Part shown: in pieces, positions 26,371-35,193 of the stretch
Layout: every line of letters starts with the position of its first letter
How positions within the stretch are numbered: position 1 is the first letter of the stretch
Assembly (NCBI GenBank): GCA_900314535.1
Contig: OMVT01000012.1
Coordinates: 1 to 64,000, forward strand
Length of the DNA stretch: 64,000 nt
Direction: 5' to 3'
From: an uncultured Olsenella sp.
GTDB taxonomy: Bacteria > Actinomycetota > Coriobacteriia > Coriobacteriales > Atopobiaceae
Made by a program: the position numbers and the translations under genes
The notes under the pieces: generated by a model
Databases searched by the model: none
What the model saw: the letters and a program-made list of their open reading frames with translations, nothing else
What the model was told of the DNA's origin: nothing

Positions 26371-26400
26371 AGGGCGGCATGCCCAACTGCATGCCGCCCT
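26371..26400 (-). terminator. Intrinsic terminator of the DUF349 gene
   Basis: AGGGCGGCATGC and GCATGCCGCCCT form a perfect 12-bp stem; on the minus strand it is followed by TTGTCGTTTG. It lies 6 bp after the DUF349 stop. Confidence 0.8.
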
Positions 26401-26406
26401 CTCAGC

Positions 26407-27669
26407 TTATCTGAGTTTCTGCCTGATGTCTTCGATCTGTGCCTTCAGATCCTGGATGCGCTCTTCCTTCTCCTGGATCCAGCCTTCCATGTTGTCGAGG
26501 TACTCCTGACTGGTCGTCGTCTCCATCTTGTCGCGGAGGTGGTCGATCTGGCCTTGGAGGTTCTCGATCTGTGCCTCTCTGCGCTCGATGGCCTCCTCGG
26601 ACTTCTTCTGGGCTATCTCGTGCCGCGCCTCATGGTAGGCACGCTTCTGGAGCCAGAACTTCTCCTTTGCGTCATGGAAGCTCTCCCAGAGCGCATCGTT
26701 CGTCTTCGGGCCGGCATAGCCGATGGCCTTCCACTTGACGTCCAGGCCCTTCATCGTCTCGGTCGCCTCGGGACCGAAGTCCATAGCGGCAGAAACGCGC
26801 TTGGCGGTGTCGATGAGCTCCTGCTTCGCCTCGGCGTTCTTCTTGTACTGTGCCTCGACCGCAGCGTAGTGGGCATGCTGGGCATCGAAGAACTTCTGGC
26901 GGAGTCCATTGAACTCTTCCCAGAGACGGTCGTTCTCTTCGCGGCCTGCCTGGCCGGCAGCTCGCCATTCCGTCATCAGGTCATGGACCTGGTTCGTCTG
27001 TGCCTTCCACTGCGAGGCGCCCCAGGACTCGTCAGGCTCCGGCAGCGCGCGCAGGCGCTCGATGAGCTCCTGCTTCTTGGCGCGGGCCTTTGCGTGGAGG
27101 GAGTCAAGCTCCTGGTAATGGGCATTCCTGCGCTCGAAGAACTCATGCTGGGCGCCATTGAACTTCTCCCAGAGGCGGTCGTCCTCTTCGTGGCCGGCAG
27201 AGCCTGCCTTCTTCCACGCATCCATCAGGAGGTGGAAGCGCTCGGTCGTGGCCTTCCACTCGCGCGAATCGCGGAGCTTGTCGGCTTCCTCGGCGAGCTT
27301 CTCCTTTGCGGCCTGCGATGCTTCCCGCTCATGGGTGCGCTCTGCATAGATCGTGTGGCGGGCGGTCTGGAAGGCTTCCCAGAGCTCGTCCTCCTTGGCG
27401 GTATGCCAGTTGTGGATGGCGCGCCAGGCGTCCATCGTCGGCCTCAGCTGCTGCGAGCCGTGGCGCCAGTCGGATGTGCGTACGAATTCCTGGAGCTCGC
27501 TGACGAGCGCTTCCTTCTTTGCGATGTCAGCCTCGCGCAGAGGATTCGGCTGCACTTCCGGCGCTGTGCTGGATTCTGTCTTTGCCTCGTCTGCCTTCTG
27601 CGCATCCGGCACGCTTTCCTGTGCCGTGGTCTCGGTCGCCTCGGTGTCGCGTTCCTCATTCAAAGCCAT
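26407..27669 (-). CDS. DUF349 repeat coiled-coil protein
   Basis: A 420-residue, highly charged, almost wholly helical protein. After an acidic tail of about 60 residues it has four or five DUF349 repeats of about 75 residues, each with a Trp-rich pattern such as EWKATTERFHLLMDAWKKAG and EENDRLWEEFNGLRQKFFD. The last 80 residues form a coiled coil (AIERREAQIENLQGQIDHLR). DUF349 proteins are conserved in actinobacteria and Bacteroidetes without an assigned reaction. ATG 27669 has GGGAG five nt upstream. Confidence 0.85.
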   Translation of the reverse strand: MALNEERDTEATETTAQESVPDAQKADEAKTESSTAPEVQPNPLREADIAKKEALVSELQEFVRTSDWRHGSQQLRPTMDAWRAIHNWHTAKEDELWEAFQTARHTIYAERTHEREASQAAKEKLAEEADKLRDSREWKATTERFHLLMDAWKKAGSAGHEEDDRLWEKFNGAQHEFFERRNAHYQELDSLHAKARAKKQELIERLRALPEPDESWGASQWKAQTNQVHDLMTEWRAAGQAGREENDRLWEEFNGLRQKFFDAQHAHYAAVEAQYKKNAEAKQELIDTAKRVSAAMDFGPEATETMKGLDVKWKAIGYAGPKTNDALWESFHDAKEKFWLQKRAYHEARHEIAQKKSEEAIERREAQIENLQGQIDHLRDKMETTTSQEYLDNMEGWIQEKEERIQDLKAQIEDIRQKLR

Positions 27670-28461
27670 GGTCACTCCCTGGGTGAGCGAAGAGTAGAGG
27701 TGATGTGTGGATGCAGTTCCCACAAGCCGAAAGACTACCACGTACGGCTTCAGATTTTCACCACATCTCCGGCTTTGGACAGCTGGATTCTGTAGGTGGA
27801 CGCCGTAACAGAAGCGTGCGCAATCAGAAACTTAGAAGAGTGCTTCGGGAAAGCTTCACGGCACCAAGCCATCCTAGACTGGCCTCAGGCGAGCGGGAAA
27901 CGGGAATCTATTCCAGCCAACCGTAAGCCCCTCCCTCCCTGTTGCCTCTGCCTGTCCAAGGGATTGGCAGAGGCATATCAGGCAGAGCTGTCTCGTGGGA
28001 TTCCTGGCGACTCGGCCGTTCGGCGCCAAATTGGCACCGCTCGGCACAGGAGTCCCGAAAGAGACGAAGGACCTGGGTAGGAATATAAGCGAACAGAAAA
28101 GGGTCGCACCAAAGAGGCTGCGACGAGAGAAGGGGGTGAGTCCGATGGGCATAGATGAGAGCTCTATAGTGCGTCTGCCCGAGGACCGCTGACCTTATTT
28201 GACGGGTGTGGGTTTCAGCCCCCCGCGTACTGGCTGTCCGAGACAGAGCAATGCCAGCCGGGCAATCGAGCAGACGTATGATATTTCAGCTGGGTGAGCT
28301 CCAGTGCTTCGTGCATCCATTTCACTTTGGTCCAGCACGTGACGAGCGCGTGGCTGTGGCGGCGGGAATGGGCACTGCGAGCCTGAGGAAGGTTCCGACG
28401 TCTGTTTCGGCATGATGCAGGAAGCAAAGTTCCGATTCCGTTTTGGCGCCTGGCGCCGAGA

Positions 28462-28554
28462 GGGATGACACCAAAGTTCTGAGCAGCAGGGGATTTTTCC
28501 CCACATCAGGCATTTGTAGTCCGTCATCTGAAATGGGGATGACACCAGAGTTCT
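28462..28554. repeat. Two copies of a 19-bp direct repeat
   Basis: GGGATGACACCAAAGTTCT (28462-28480) and GGGATGACACCAGAGTTCT (28536-28554) differ at one base and start 74 bp apart. No transposase or other mobile-element feature accompanies them. Confidence 0.6.
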
Positions 28555-28681
28555 AGCGAGTGGGAGCAGAAGCTCCCTGATTGAGGCATCTATCGGATTG
28601 CCGCACTTCGATGGAAGGCGGCAGAGCGGAGGAGGGGATACCGAAGTAATAGAGACGATCTATCCAATCGTTCGGTTTTTC

Positions 28682-28755
28682 GCTATCCTCGCTCTCGATG
28701 ATAGCTGAGCTGTGGGGGCGGACCGCGCAATCGGGCACGGTCCGCCCTGTTTCAT
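28682..28755 (+). ncRNA. Candidate small RNA with orphan terminator
   Basis: GCTATC...GATAGC with inner TCG/CGA forms a hairpin (28682-28705), followed by GGGCGGACCG pairing with CGGTCCGCCC (28716-28747) and TGTTTC. No plus-strand gene ends within 3 kb upstream, so the terminator has no protein-coding owner. I found no clear -35 element; the 5' end is undetermined. Confidence 0.35.
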
Positions 28756-28821
28756 GTCGGGCCTGTCTGAAAAGCTGCAGGCTGGGTATAGCTTGGAGCC
28801 AGAAAGACAACTTGGGGAGGC

Positions 28822-29253
28822 ATGATGGACGAAGAAGCTGAGTACGTGGTCCCGTCGGATGAAGAGGAACGCAGAGAGGCACGCGAGGCAGGAGAGCGTG
28901 CGCTCAAGAGCCTGAAGGAAGCGCGGGGCTATCTTGCAAAGGCAAGCAGCTGGGGCCTCGTCGACCTCTTCGGCGGCAACTTCATCTCCGGTGCGCTGAA
29001 GCATGCCCGCCTTGCCGAGGCGCGCGAGGCGATCGGCCAGGCAAAGCGCGATGTCCAGGCCTTCCAGAAGGAGTTCGGCGACGTCCGGGATGTCGAGCAT
29101 CTGAAGGTCGATGTGGATGGCTTCCTCGAGTTTGCCGATTTCGTATTTGATGGCGCGATTGCCGACATCCTGGTCCAGTCCAGGATCGAGAAGGCAAAAG
29201 ACTCGGTCGATGATGCTATTGCCGGCATCGAGCGCTCGCTCAGAGACCTGTAA
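28822..29253 (+). CDS. Conserved helical hypothetical protein
   Basis: A 143-residue protein, acidic at the start and helical throughout. The segment SSWGLVDLFGGNFISGALKHA resembles a motif I associate with uncharacterised Firmicutes and Actinobacteria proteins whose repeating heptads suggest a bundle or membrane-curving helix pair. No enzyme motif. SD GGGGAGG lies 2-5 nt before tandem ATG codons. It ends with its own terminator. Confidence 0.65.
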   Translation: MMDEEAEYVVPSDEEERREAREAGERALKSLKEARGYLAKASSWGLVDLFGGNFISGALKHARLAEAREAIGQAKRDVQAFQKEFGDVRDVEHLKVDVDGFLEFADFVFDGAIADILVQSRIEKAKDSVDDAIAGIERSLRDL

Positions 29254-29256
29254 GAG

Positions 29257-29291
29257 AAGCGGGAGGGACACGAAAAGCCTCTCCCGCTTTT
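29257..29291 (+). terminator. Intrinsic terminator
   Basis: AAGCGGGAG pairs with CTCCCGCTT, followed by TT, four bases after the stop of the helical protein gene. It can also serve the converging lipoprotein gene. Confidence 0.75.
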
Positions 29292-29309
29292 GCATTCCTT
29301 CGGATGTTC

Positions 29310-29801
29310 TTACTGGGCTGCTGTGAACGTCAGATGCCCGAGCACGGTATCCAGATCGTCCATGCCAGAGGCATCGCGCAGATAGATGTAGTTCTTTCCA
29401 TCAGGCACCTCGATCAAGGCCTCTGCGATACCGGAGTCCGTATAGGTGATGACAGAGGAGCCGTTGATCTCGGTCGTCGTGTAGTCTGAAGCGGATTTTG
29501 CAGAGGCGACGTAGGAGTCGTAGTCGGCCTTCAGGATCAGGAACCCATAGGCTGCGACCTTGCCGTCTTTCGAGACATCGAAGTTCACGCCCTGCTGCAC
29601 GAGGTCATAGCCATCCGACGTATCGCAGCTGATAGCGACATCGGCATTCTGGAGGATGCCGGTCGTGATCGTCGCTCCGGATGTCTGCTGCGATGCAGCG
29701 GTCGTGGTCTCGCCCGTGCTTCCGCAGGCAGAAAGGCTTGCCGCAAGGAGCAGGCCCGACACGAGGGCACAGACGCGGCGTGCGAGCTTGGTCGGTTTCA
29801 T
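29310..29801 (-). CDS. Small secreted lipoprotein
   Basis: A 163-residue protein with a type II signal peptide: MKPTKLARR, a hydrophobic core, and the lipobox LSAC with lipidated Cys26, followed by a Thr/Ser-rich linker. The mature part is an alpha/beta domain (VAISCDTSDGYDLVQQGVNF ... YGFLILKADYDSYVASAKSA) that I do not recognise. It should be anchored on the outer face of the membrane. GAAAGGAGCATCC precedes the ATG. Confidence 0.75.
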   Translation of the reverse strand: MKPTKLARRVCALVSGLLLAASLSACGSTGETTTAASQQTSGATITTGILQNADVAISCDTSDGYDLVQQGVNFDVSKDGKVAAYGFLILKADYDSYVASAKSASDYTTTEINGSSVITYTDSGIAEALIEVPDGKNYIYLRDASGMDDLDTVLGHLTFTAAQ

Positions 29802-29945
29802 GGATGCTCCTTTCGGGACGGTCTGAAAAGCATGCCCTTCATGCTACCCGAAGATGGCGGAAGCTGTCGGGATTTGATGATTCCTGCACCTCGTGCACCG
29901 GCGGCTTGCTAGGCTTGAAGCAGAAGCTGCGAGGAAGGTGCTGCT

Positions 29946-30629
29946 ATGGATTCTCAGGATATCGATCGGCTGGCGCGCTTGATCTTCGAATACGGCGAGA
30001 GTGCAGATTCAGAGCTTATGCCTGCATCTGCCATCCTGGCCTTCGGAAGCCACGACGAGCATGTGGCGGAGCGGGCAGCGGAGCTCTGGCATGAGGGGCT
30101 TGCTCCCTTCATCATCTTCACAGGTGGCCTGGGACGCATAACGAAGAGGCTCTGGCAGGAGCCGGAAGCAGAGCGCTTTGCCCATATCGCCGAGGAGGCG
30201 GGCGTTCCTGCCGATGCGATCGTCACCGAGCCCGATTCCACGAATACGGGCGACAATATCCGCTTCACACGGGAGCTCATGAGGAAGAAGGGGATCGCGA
30301 AGGCACGCCTCATTGTCGTCGAGCGTCCCTACCGTGCGCTTCGCACAAGGGCGACCGTGGGCTGCCTCTGGCCGGGACTGACGTTCCAGGTTGCCGTGCC
30401 GGATATCGGCTACGATGAGTATGCACGCTGGTATGCAAGCGGCCTGGCACCGATCTCGAAGCATGAGTTCATCTCGGTGCTCGTGGGCGATGTCGAGCGC
30501 AATGTCATCTATCCCGAGCGCGGCTGGCAGGACCCCGTCATGACACCAGAGATGGTGCTCGATGCAAGCAGGATGCTTGCACAGGCAGGCTACATAGAAC
30601 AGCTGCTGCCCGATGTGAGCATCTGGTAG
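29946..30629 (+). CDS. YdcF-family protein (DUF218)
   Basis: A 227-residue DUF218 protein without a membrane helix, like E. coli YdcF. It shows SAILAFGSHDEHVAERAAEL, FIIFTGGLGR, TEPDSTNTGDNIRFTREL and LIVVERPYRALRTRAT, the conserved Gly/Asn/Arg positions of the family. YdcF binds S-adenosylmethionine, but the reaction is unknown. Probably the first gene of a set with the HAD, HD and GNAT genes downstream, which follow closely. Confidence 0.85.
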   Translation: MDSQDIDRLARLIFEYGESADSELMPASAILAFGSHDEHVAERAAELWHEGLAPFIIFTGGLGRITKRLWQEPEAERFAHIAEEAGVPADAIVTEPDSTNTGDNIRFTRELMRKKGIAKARLIVVERPYRALRTRATVGCLWPGLTFQVAVPDIGYDEYARWYASGLAPISKHEFISVLVGDVERNVIYPERGWQDPVMTPEMVLDASRMLAQAGYIEQLLPDVSIW

Positions 30630-30662
30630 GACAGCAGGGGACCCGAAAGATTGGGGGCAGAC

Positions 30663-31511
30663 ATGATCGAAGCGATTCTGCTCGATGTGGACGGCACGCT
30701 CACGAACGGCAGGAAGGAGATCACGCCGAAGACCGAGGCTGCGCTCAGGGCTGCTGAAGCGGCAGGCATCCGGCTTGTGCTGGCAAGCGGCAGGACCGAC
30801 AATGGCCTTTCGCGCTTCGGACGCCAGCTTGGCATGTATGAGCACGACGGTGTCTTCGTCTGCTACAACGGCGCAAAGGCCGTGGACTGCCAGACGGGAG
30901 AGATCCTCTTCAACCAGGCCATGAGCGTAGATGCTGCCAAGCGTGTCCTCGAGCATATGAAGCGCTTCTGTGTGTGGCCGATCATGGACCACGGCTGCTA
31001 CATGTACGTGAACGACGTCTTTGACGGCATGGTCACGAATCCGGATGGCACCCGCCGCAACATCATCGAGTACGAGTCGCGCTCGAACAGCTACCTGCTC
31101 TGCGAAGAGCGCGATCTTGCCGCGTTCGTCGACTGGGAGCCGAACAAGATCCTCGTCGCCGGCGAGCCTGCCTACCTCGAGAAGCATTGGCAAAAGATGG
31201 CAGAGCCCTTCGAAGGCGAGCTCAGCTCCATGTTCACGGCACCCTACTACTACGAGTTCACGGCCAAGGGCGTCGACAAGTCGAAGGCGCTCCGCGAGAG
31301 CTTCTCTGCTCTCGGCATCGCTCCCGAGAACGTGATCGCCTTCGGCGATGCGCAGAACGATATCACGATGCTCAAGTGGGCAGGCATAGGGGTCGCTATG
31401 GGCAACGCCGTCGACGAGACGAAGGAAGCGGCCGACGAGGTGACGCTCTCGAACGAGGAGGACGGCATCGCCGCTTCCCTCGCGAAGCATCTGCCGGATA
31501 TCTGCGGATAG
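30663..31511 (+). CDS. Cof-type HAD-IIB phosphatase
   Basis: A 282-residue HAD hydrolase with a type IIB cap. Motif I is LLDVDGTLTNGR (D10, D12 region), motif II VLASGRTDNGL, and motif IV FGDAQNDITMLKWAG. Such enzymes dephosphorylate sugar phosphates or flavin precursors; specificity cannot be inferred. ATG 30663 follows GGGGGCAGAC; an upstream in-frame opening at 30651 lacks support. Three further HAD genes occur in the window. Confidence 0.88.
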   Translation: MIEAILLDVDGTLTNGRKEITPKTEAALRAAEAAGIRLVLASGRTDNGLSRFGRQLGMYEHDGVFVCYNGAKAVDCQTGEILFNQAMSVDAAKRVLEHMKRFCVWPIMDHGCYMYVNDVFDGMVTNPDGTRRNIIEYESRSNSYLLCEERDLAAFVDWEPNKILVAGEPAYLEKHWQKMAEPFEGELSSMFTAPYYYEFTAKGVDKSKALRESFSALGIAPENVIAFGDAQNDITMLKWAGIGVAMGNAVDETKEAADEVTLSNEEDGIAASLAKHLPDICG

Positions 31512-31522
31512 GGACGGCTTGC

Positions 31523-32047
31523 ATGGATGTGCAGACGGCCGACCCCGATGCTCTGGCAGAGGCGCTCTTCGGCACCGATGAACGTGCGATGCGTGCCTAT
31601 GCCCTTGCCAGGCGTGCCCATGCAGGGCAGCGCGACAAGGCAGGAGCGCCCTATATCCTGCATCCTCTGAGCGTGGCTCAGGGAGTGATGGCAAGCGGAG
31701 ATGAAGATGCCCTCGTCTGCGCCCTGCTCCATGATGTGGTGGAGGATGGAGGCGTGGACCTCGATGAGATACGGCAGGAGTTCGGAGACGCGGCAGGGGA
31801 TGCCGTGGGGCTTCTGACGCATGAAGAAGGCGTGCCCTACCTTGACTATGTAAGGCATATCGCCGAGAGCGGCTCTGCCGCGGCTATCCGGTGCAAGATC
31901 TCGGACCTTGCGCAGAACCTCGATATCGCGCGTCTTCCCGAGGCAGGCCAGAAGGATTTTGAGCGGGTGGAGAAGAAATACCTGCCGGCACTCCGCATTC
32001 TGCTCGACAGGCTCGAGAAAGGTGTGGCAGACGCAGCCGATGAATGA
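31523..32047 (+). CDS. HD-domain phosphohydrolase, RelA/SpoT hydrolase-like
   Basis: A 174-residue protein with an HD_4 domain similar to the hydrolase half of RelA/SpoT: ARRAHAGQRDKAGAPYILHP, CALLHDVVEDGGV with the HD pair, and an IRCKISDLAQNLD segment. No synthetase, TGS or ACT domain, so it may be a small alarmone hydrolase or another nucleotide hydrolase. Its stop overlaps the next ATG (ATGAATGA), indicating coupled translation. Confidence 0.8.
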   Translation: MDVQTADPDALAEALFGTDERAMRAYALARRAHAGQRDKAGAPYILHPLSVAQGVMASGDEDALVCALLHDVVEDGGVDLDEIRQEFGDAAGDAVGLLTHEEGVPYLDYVRHIAESGSAAAIRCKISDLAQNLDIARLPEAGQKDFERVEKKYLPALRILLDRLEKGVADAADE

Positions 32048-32585
32048 GCTTTCGGTTGCTTGCACAGAGCATCTTGCCGGCGAAGATGAACAAGCCGTCC
32101 TGGCACTTCTTGAAGAGACGGAAGGCGAGTTCGTGCCGCCGCTCTCCAAGAGGACATCGACCCATCAGACAGACTTGAGCACGCCTGCAGCCTCAGACAG
32201 GACTGGGGTCGAAGCCTACTTTGCAGAGCTTGCAGGCCAGCCGTTCCTGCTTGCGCGGGAAGGCAGGAGGCTTGCCGGCTTTCTCTCCTATATCAGAGGC
32301 TTCGATGCGGGATGGATCCGTCTCGGTGCAGACGCGGTCTACATCACGACCATCTGCACCGCGCCAGAGCTTCGCCATCGTGGTGTTGCTTCTGCGCTCT
32401 ACCGCGCCCTCGAGAAGAGGATCTGCCCTTCTGCCATGCTCATAAGGACCTGGTCGACAAATGGGGCGCAGCGCTCGCTGCTCGAGAAGGGCGGCTATCG
32501 CATGGTGCGCTGCCTCGCAGATGACCGCGGGCCTGGCATCGACACGCTCTACTATCTGAAGGAGCTCGGGAAGGTCTCAATCTAG
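32040..32585 (+). CDS. GNAT-family acetyltransferase
   Basis: A 181-residue GNAT protein. The acetyl-CoA motif is TTICTAPELRHRGVASALYR (the R-x-x-G-x-A loop), and the C-terminal SLLEKGGYRMVRCLADDRGP is the usual motif B. Substrate unknown. It overlaps the HD gene by 8 bp and precedes a strong terminator, the end of the YdcF-HAD-HD-GNAT cluster. Confidence 0.8.
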   Translation: MNELSVACTEHLAGEDEQAVLALLEETEGEFVPPLSKRTSTHQTDLSTPAASDRTGVEAYFAELAGQPFLLAREGRRLAGFLSYIRGFDAGWIRLGADAVYITTICTAPELRHRGVASALYRALEKRICPSAMLIRTWSTNGAQRSLLEKGGYRMVRCLADDRGPGIDTLYYLKELGKVSI

Positions 32586-32595
32586 GGGAGAAGAA

Positions 32596-32626
32596 AAGGA
32601 CCCGGTGCCTTCTGGCATCGGGTCCT
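32596..32626. terminator. Bidirectional terminator
   Basis: AAGGACCCGGTGCC pairs with GGCATCGGGTCCTT (one G-T wobble) around TTCT, between the GNAT gene and the converging EamA gene; A-rich before and T-containing after. Confidence 0.8.
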
Positions 32627-32650
32627 TGCATGAGCATTGATGGCTCTGCG

Positions 32651-33577
32651 CTAGCGTGCCTGCTGGAGGCTCCTCGAGGGGATGGGTGCTGTCTTTGCAG
32701 CAGGCTTGGCCTTCGCCTTGCCGGAGAGCTCCGAGAAGGCTGCGCCGCCGAGGATGAGGACAGCTCCTGCAAGCTGCGCTGCGCTCATGGGCTCGCCGAG
32801 CAGGATGACAGAGAAGACGACAGCAGAGAGCGGCTCGAGATAGCCGCAGACCGACACGGTCTGGACCGGCAGGTCGTGCATCGCAGCGAAGTAGAGGAAG
32901 CAGCCAAGGCCGGTATTGACGAAGCCGAGCATGAGGGCAGGAGCGATATCGGTGGCAGCAAAGGAAGGAAGCGCCTGGCCTGTCAGAAGCGCATAGATGA
33001 AGACGCAGGCAAAGCTGCCGATGAGCTGCACGGTCGCATTCTCGAGGCCGCAGATGTCGGTGACCTTCTTCGAGAAGATGACCATGAGGGCATACATGAC
33101 CGCGGATATGAAGCCGCAGATAAGGCCGAACAGAGAGAGCGTGCCCTGAAGTCCCTGGCCGACGACGAGGAAGCATCCGCCGACGACAGCTGCAAAGCCG
33201 GCAAGCTTGCGGGCACCGAGGTGCATATGGAAGAGGATCGGCGAGAGGGCCATGACAATGACAGGGCCGCAATAGTAGAGAAGGGAAGAGACGCCGACGC
33301 CGATCAGACGGTAGGCCTGGAAGAGGAAGATCCAGCCGCCACCAAGGGCTGCTCCCGAAAGGGCAAGGAAGAGCGCCTGCTTCGGGTGTGCGGCACTCTG
33401 GAGCGTCTCATGGCTGCGGAGAAGGCCGGCTGCGAGTATGACGGCGAGGAGGAGACTGCCGAGGAACGTGCGCACGAGCACGATCTGGGTGGAAGGAAGG
33501 AGCATCTGTGCCGCTACAATGCCATTGGAGCCAAAGAGAAGCAGCGCTGCGAGATAGCGGAGCAGGGATTTCCTCAT
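32651..33577 (-). CDS. EamA/DMT-family transporter
   Basis: A 308-residue ten-helix transporter with two EamA repeats (FGSNGIVAAQMLLPSTQIVL and FVNTGLGCFLYFAAMHDLPV, then SVCGYLEPLSAVVFSVILLG). AAAGGTGCATCC precedes the ATG. It is divergent from a LysR-type regulator across an AT-rich 114-bp gap, the typical arrangement for a regulator controlling its exporter. The C-terminus is Lys/Ala-rich. Substrate unknown; amino acid or metabolite export is likely. Confidence 0.85.
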   Translation of the reverse strand: MRKSLLRYLAALLLFGSNGIVAAQMLLPSTQIVLVRTFLGSLLLAVILAAGLLRSHETLQSAAHPKQALFLALSGAALGGGWIFLFQAYRLIGVGVSSLLYYCGPVIVMALSPILFHMHLGARKLAGFAAVVGGCFLVVGQGLQGTLSLFGLICGFISAVMYALMVIFSKKVTDICGLENATVQLIGSFACVFIYALLTGQALPSFAATDIAPALMLGFVNTGLGCFLYFAAMHDLPVQTVSVCGYLEPLSAVVFSVILLGEPMSAAQLAGAVLILGGAAFSELSGKAKAKPAAKTAPIPSRSLQQAR

Positions 33578-33691
33578 GGATGCACCTTTCCAGATGATTG
33601 CCGTGCCACCCATTTTCCCAGAGCGTTTCTTACAATAAAAGCGAATATGATAAATATGTTGTATTATGAATTGTGATGGAAAGGAGCGGGC
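33578..33691. promoter_or_regulatory. AT-rich divergent promoter region of EamA/LysR pair
   Basis: The 114 bp between the two starts contain a strongly AT-rich core (33630-33675, with ATATGATAAATATG and TTGTATTATG), in sharp contrast to the flanking GC-rich genes. LysR regulators usually bind AT-rich T-N11-A sites here. I did not single out one operator. Confidence 0.5.
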
Positions 33692-34570
33692 ATGGACACG
33701 AACATCCAGAAGTACCGCGCCCTTATCGAGGCAGTCGATCAGGGCAGCTTCTCGCGGGCGGCAGAGGTCCTCGAATGCTCGCAGCCGGGCATCAGCCGCA
33801 TGATTGCAGATCTCGAGCATGACTGGCGCGTCCGCCTTGTCGAACGTGGCCGTGGCGGCGTCTCGCTCACGGCTGAAGGCAAGAAGATCCTGCCGTACGT
33901 GCGCCGGGTCGTCGAAGAGGACCGGGAGCTCCACAGCCGGATCGACGACGTGAACGGCCTTGCAGTCGGCACGGTGCGCATCGGCTCGTTCACAAGCGTG
34001 GCCACGCACTGGCTCCCGCATGTAATCGCGCGCTTCCAGAAGGACTTCCCGCAGATCGACTATGAGCTCGTGATGGGCGACTACACCGAGATAGAGCGCT
34101 GGGTGCAGGAGGGCAGGGTCGACTGTGGCTTCATTGCCGGAAAGCCGAAGAGCACCCTCATGGACAGGCTGCTCGACCGTGACGAGATGCTGGCTGTGGT
34201 GCCCGAAGGGCACCGGCTCGCCTCCAGGGATTCCTGCGCTCTCGAGGACCTCTGCCGCGAGCCGTTCATGATGCTGCAGCAGAGCGGCGACACCGAGGTC
34301 TCAGGCATATTCGAGGCTGCGCATCTTGCACCTGACGTCCGCTTCGTGACGTGGGATGACTATGCAATCATGTCGATGGTGGAAAACGGCCTCGGCGTCT
34401 CCGTGCTGCCGAGTCTCGTGCTCAAGCGCAATCCCTATCACATCAAGCTGCTGCACCTCGAGGAGCCAGCCTTCAGAAACATCCGCGTGATCACACGTCC
34501 GGACATCTCGAAGATTGCCTCGAAGTTCCTGGAATACCTGAAGTACAGAAACGAGACAGTGGAGGACTAG
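33692..34570 (+). CDS. LysR-type transcriptional regulator
   Basis: A 292-residue LTTR. The winged helix is at residues 5-65 (YRALIEAVDQGSFSRAAEVL, CSQPGISRMIADLE), followed by a linker helix and a periplasmic-binding-like effector domain beginning VGTVRIGSFTSVATHWLPHV. The start follows GAAAGGAGCGGGC. It probably controls the divergent EamA exporter. Its stop overlaps that of the converging macro-domain gene by 3-4 bp. Confidence 0.9.
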   Translation: MDTNIQKYRALIEAVDQGSFSRAAEVLECSQPGISRMIADLEHDWRVRLVERGRGGVSLTAEGKKILPYVRRVVEEDRELHSRIDDVNGLAVGTVRIGSFTSVATHWLPHVIARFQKDFPQIDYELVMGDYTEIERWVQEGRVDCGFIAGKPKSTLMDRLLDRDEMLAVVPEGHRLASRDSCALEDLCREPFMMLQQSGDTEVSGIFEAAHLAPDVRFVTWDDYAIMSMVENGLGVSVLPSLVLKRNPYHIKLLHLEEPAFRNIRVITRPDISKIASKFLEYLKYRNETVED

Positions 34571-35124
34571 CGCAGCTTCTCCACCGCTATGCCTTCTGGC
34601 GCATCCTTGCAGACAAAGAGCTGCTCTGCCAGAGCCTTGCCCTGGCGGAACTCTGCGTCCTTGAAGAGGCAGAAGCGGATCTCGTCGAAAGAGGGCGCTT
34701 CTGCAAGGAGGATCTCGAGCGCCAGAGGCAGTGCCTCTTCGAGGGGATAGCCATAGACGCCGGTCGAGATCGAGCAGAACGAGATCGTGCGCGCGCCTGC
34801 ATGTCTTGCCTCTTCGCATGAGGTGCGGTAGCAGGAGACAAGCTGCTCGCGTGCGCGCTGAGGAGTCTCCCTTGCATAGATGGGGCCGACGGTATGCACG
34901 ATGAAGCGGCAGCCGGTGCGGGCTTCAAGGCTGAAAGACGGCGTCACGACAGCCTGTCCCGTCGGGCAGAAGCCAATCTTCCTGCAGGCACGGTCAAGCT
35001 CTGGACCGGCAAGCGCATGGATCGCTCCGTCGACGCCGCCCCCTCCGGCAAGCGCGCGGTTTGCAGCATTGACGATTGCGTCGGTCTTCTGGTCTGCGAC
35101 CGAACCATGGATGAGATAGAGCAT
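34567..35124 (-). CDS. Macro-domain protein, O-acetyl-ADP-ribose deacetylase-like
   Basis: A 185-residue single macro domain of the MacroD/YmdB type. The ADP-ribose pocket is seen in DAIVNAANRALAGGGGVDGA and the phosphate loop in SISTGVYGYPLEEA. It removes acetyl or ADP-ribose groups from ADP-ribosylated substrates. The second ATG (35124) lies 9 nt from GAAGGGGCGA and matches the family start better than the one six bases upstream. Monocistronic. Confidence 0.9.
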   Translation of the reverse strand: MLYLIHGSVADQKTDAIVNAANRALAGGGGVDGAIHALAGPELDRACRKIGFCPTGQAVVTPSFSLEARTGCRFIVHTVGPIYARETPQRAREQLVSCYRTSCEEARHAGARTISFCSISTGVYGYPLEEALPLALEILLAEAPSFDEIRFCLFKDAEFRQGKALAEQLFVCKDAPEGIAVEKLR

Positions 35125-35193
35125 GAACATTCGCCCCTTCTTTTGCCATACACTATAGACGTTTGCAGAAATGCTCTGCCAGAGAGGTGACCC

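Larger units (their letters stand above)
27670..28821. other. 1.15-kb region without a convincing protein gene
   Basis: Short open frames occur on both strands but none has a good SD, codon bias or recognisable domain. What can be seen: a 10-bp perfect hairpin TGCCTCTGCC/GGCAGAGGCA (27943-27975), a near-palindrome GGCGCCAAATTGGCACC (28022-28038), a GGTAGGAATATAAG element at 28076 shared with the cysK promoter, a 19-bp direct repeat (28462 and 28536), and a structured element ending in a terminator (28682-28747). It could hold small RNAs or a decayed gene. Confidence 0.6.

Noticed and set aside
27995-28192. Plus-strand 65-codon frame in the gene-free region
   Set aside because: No SD, no domain and atypical composition compared with neighbouring genes; other frames of similar length overlap it on both strands.
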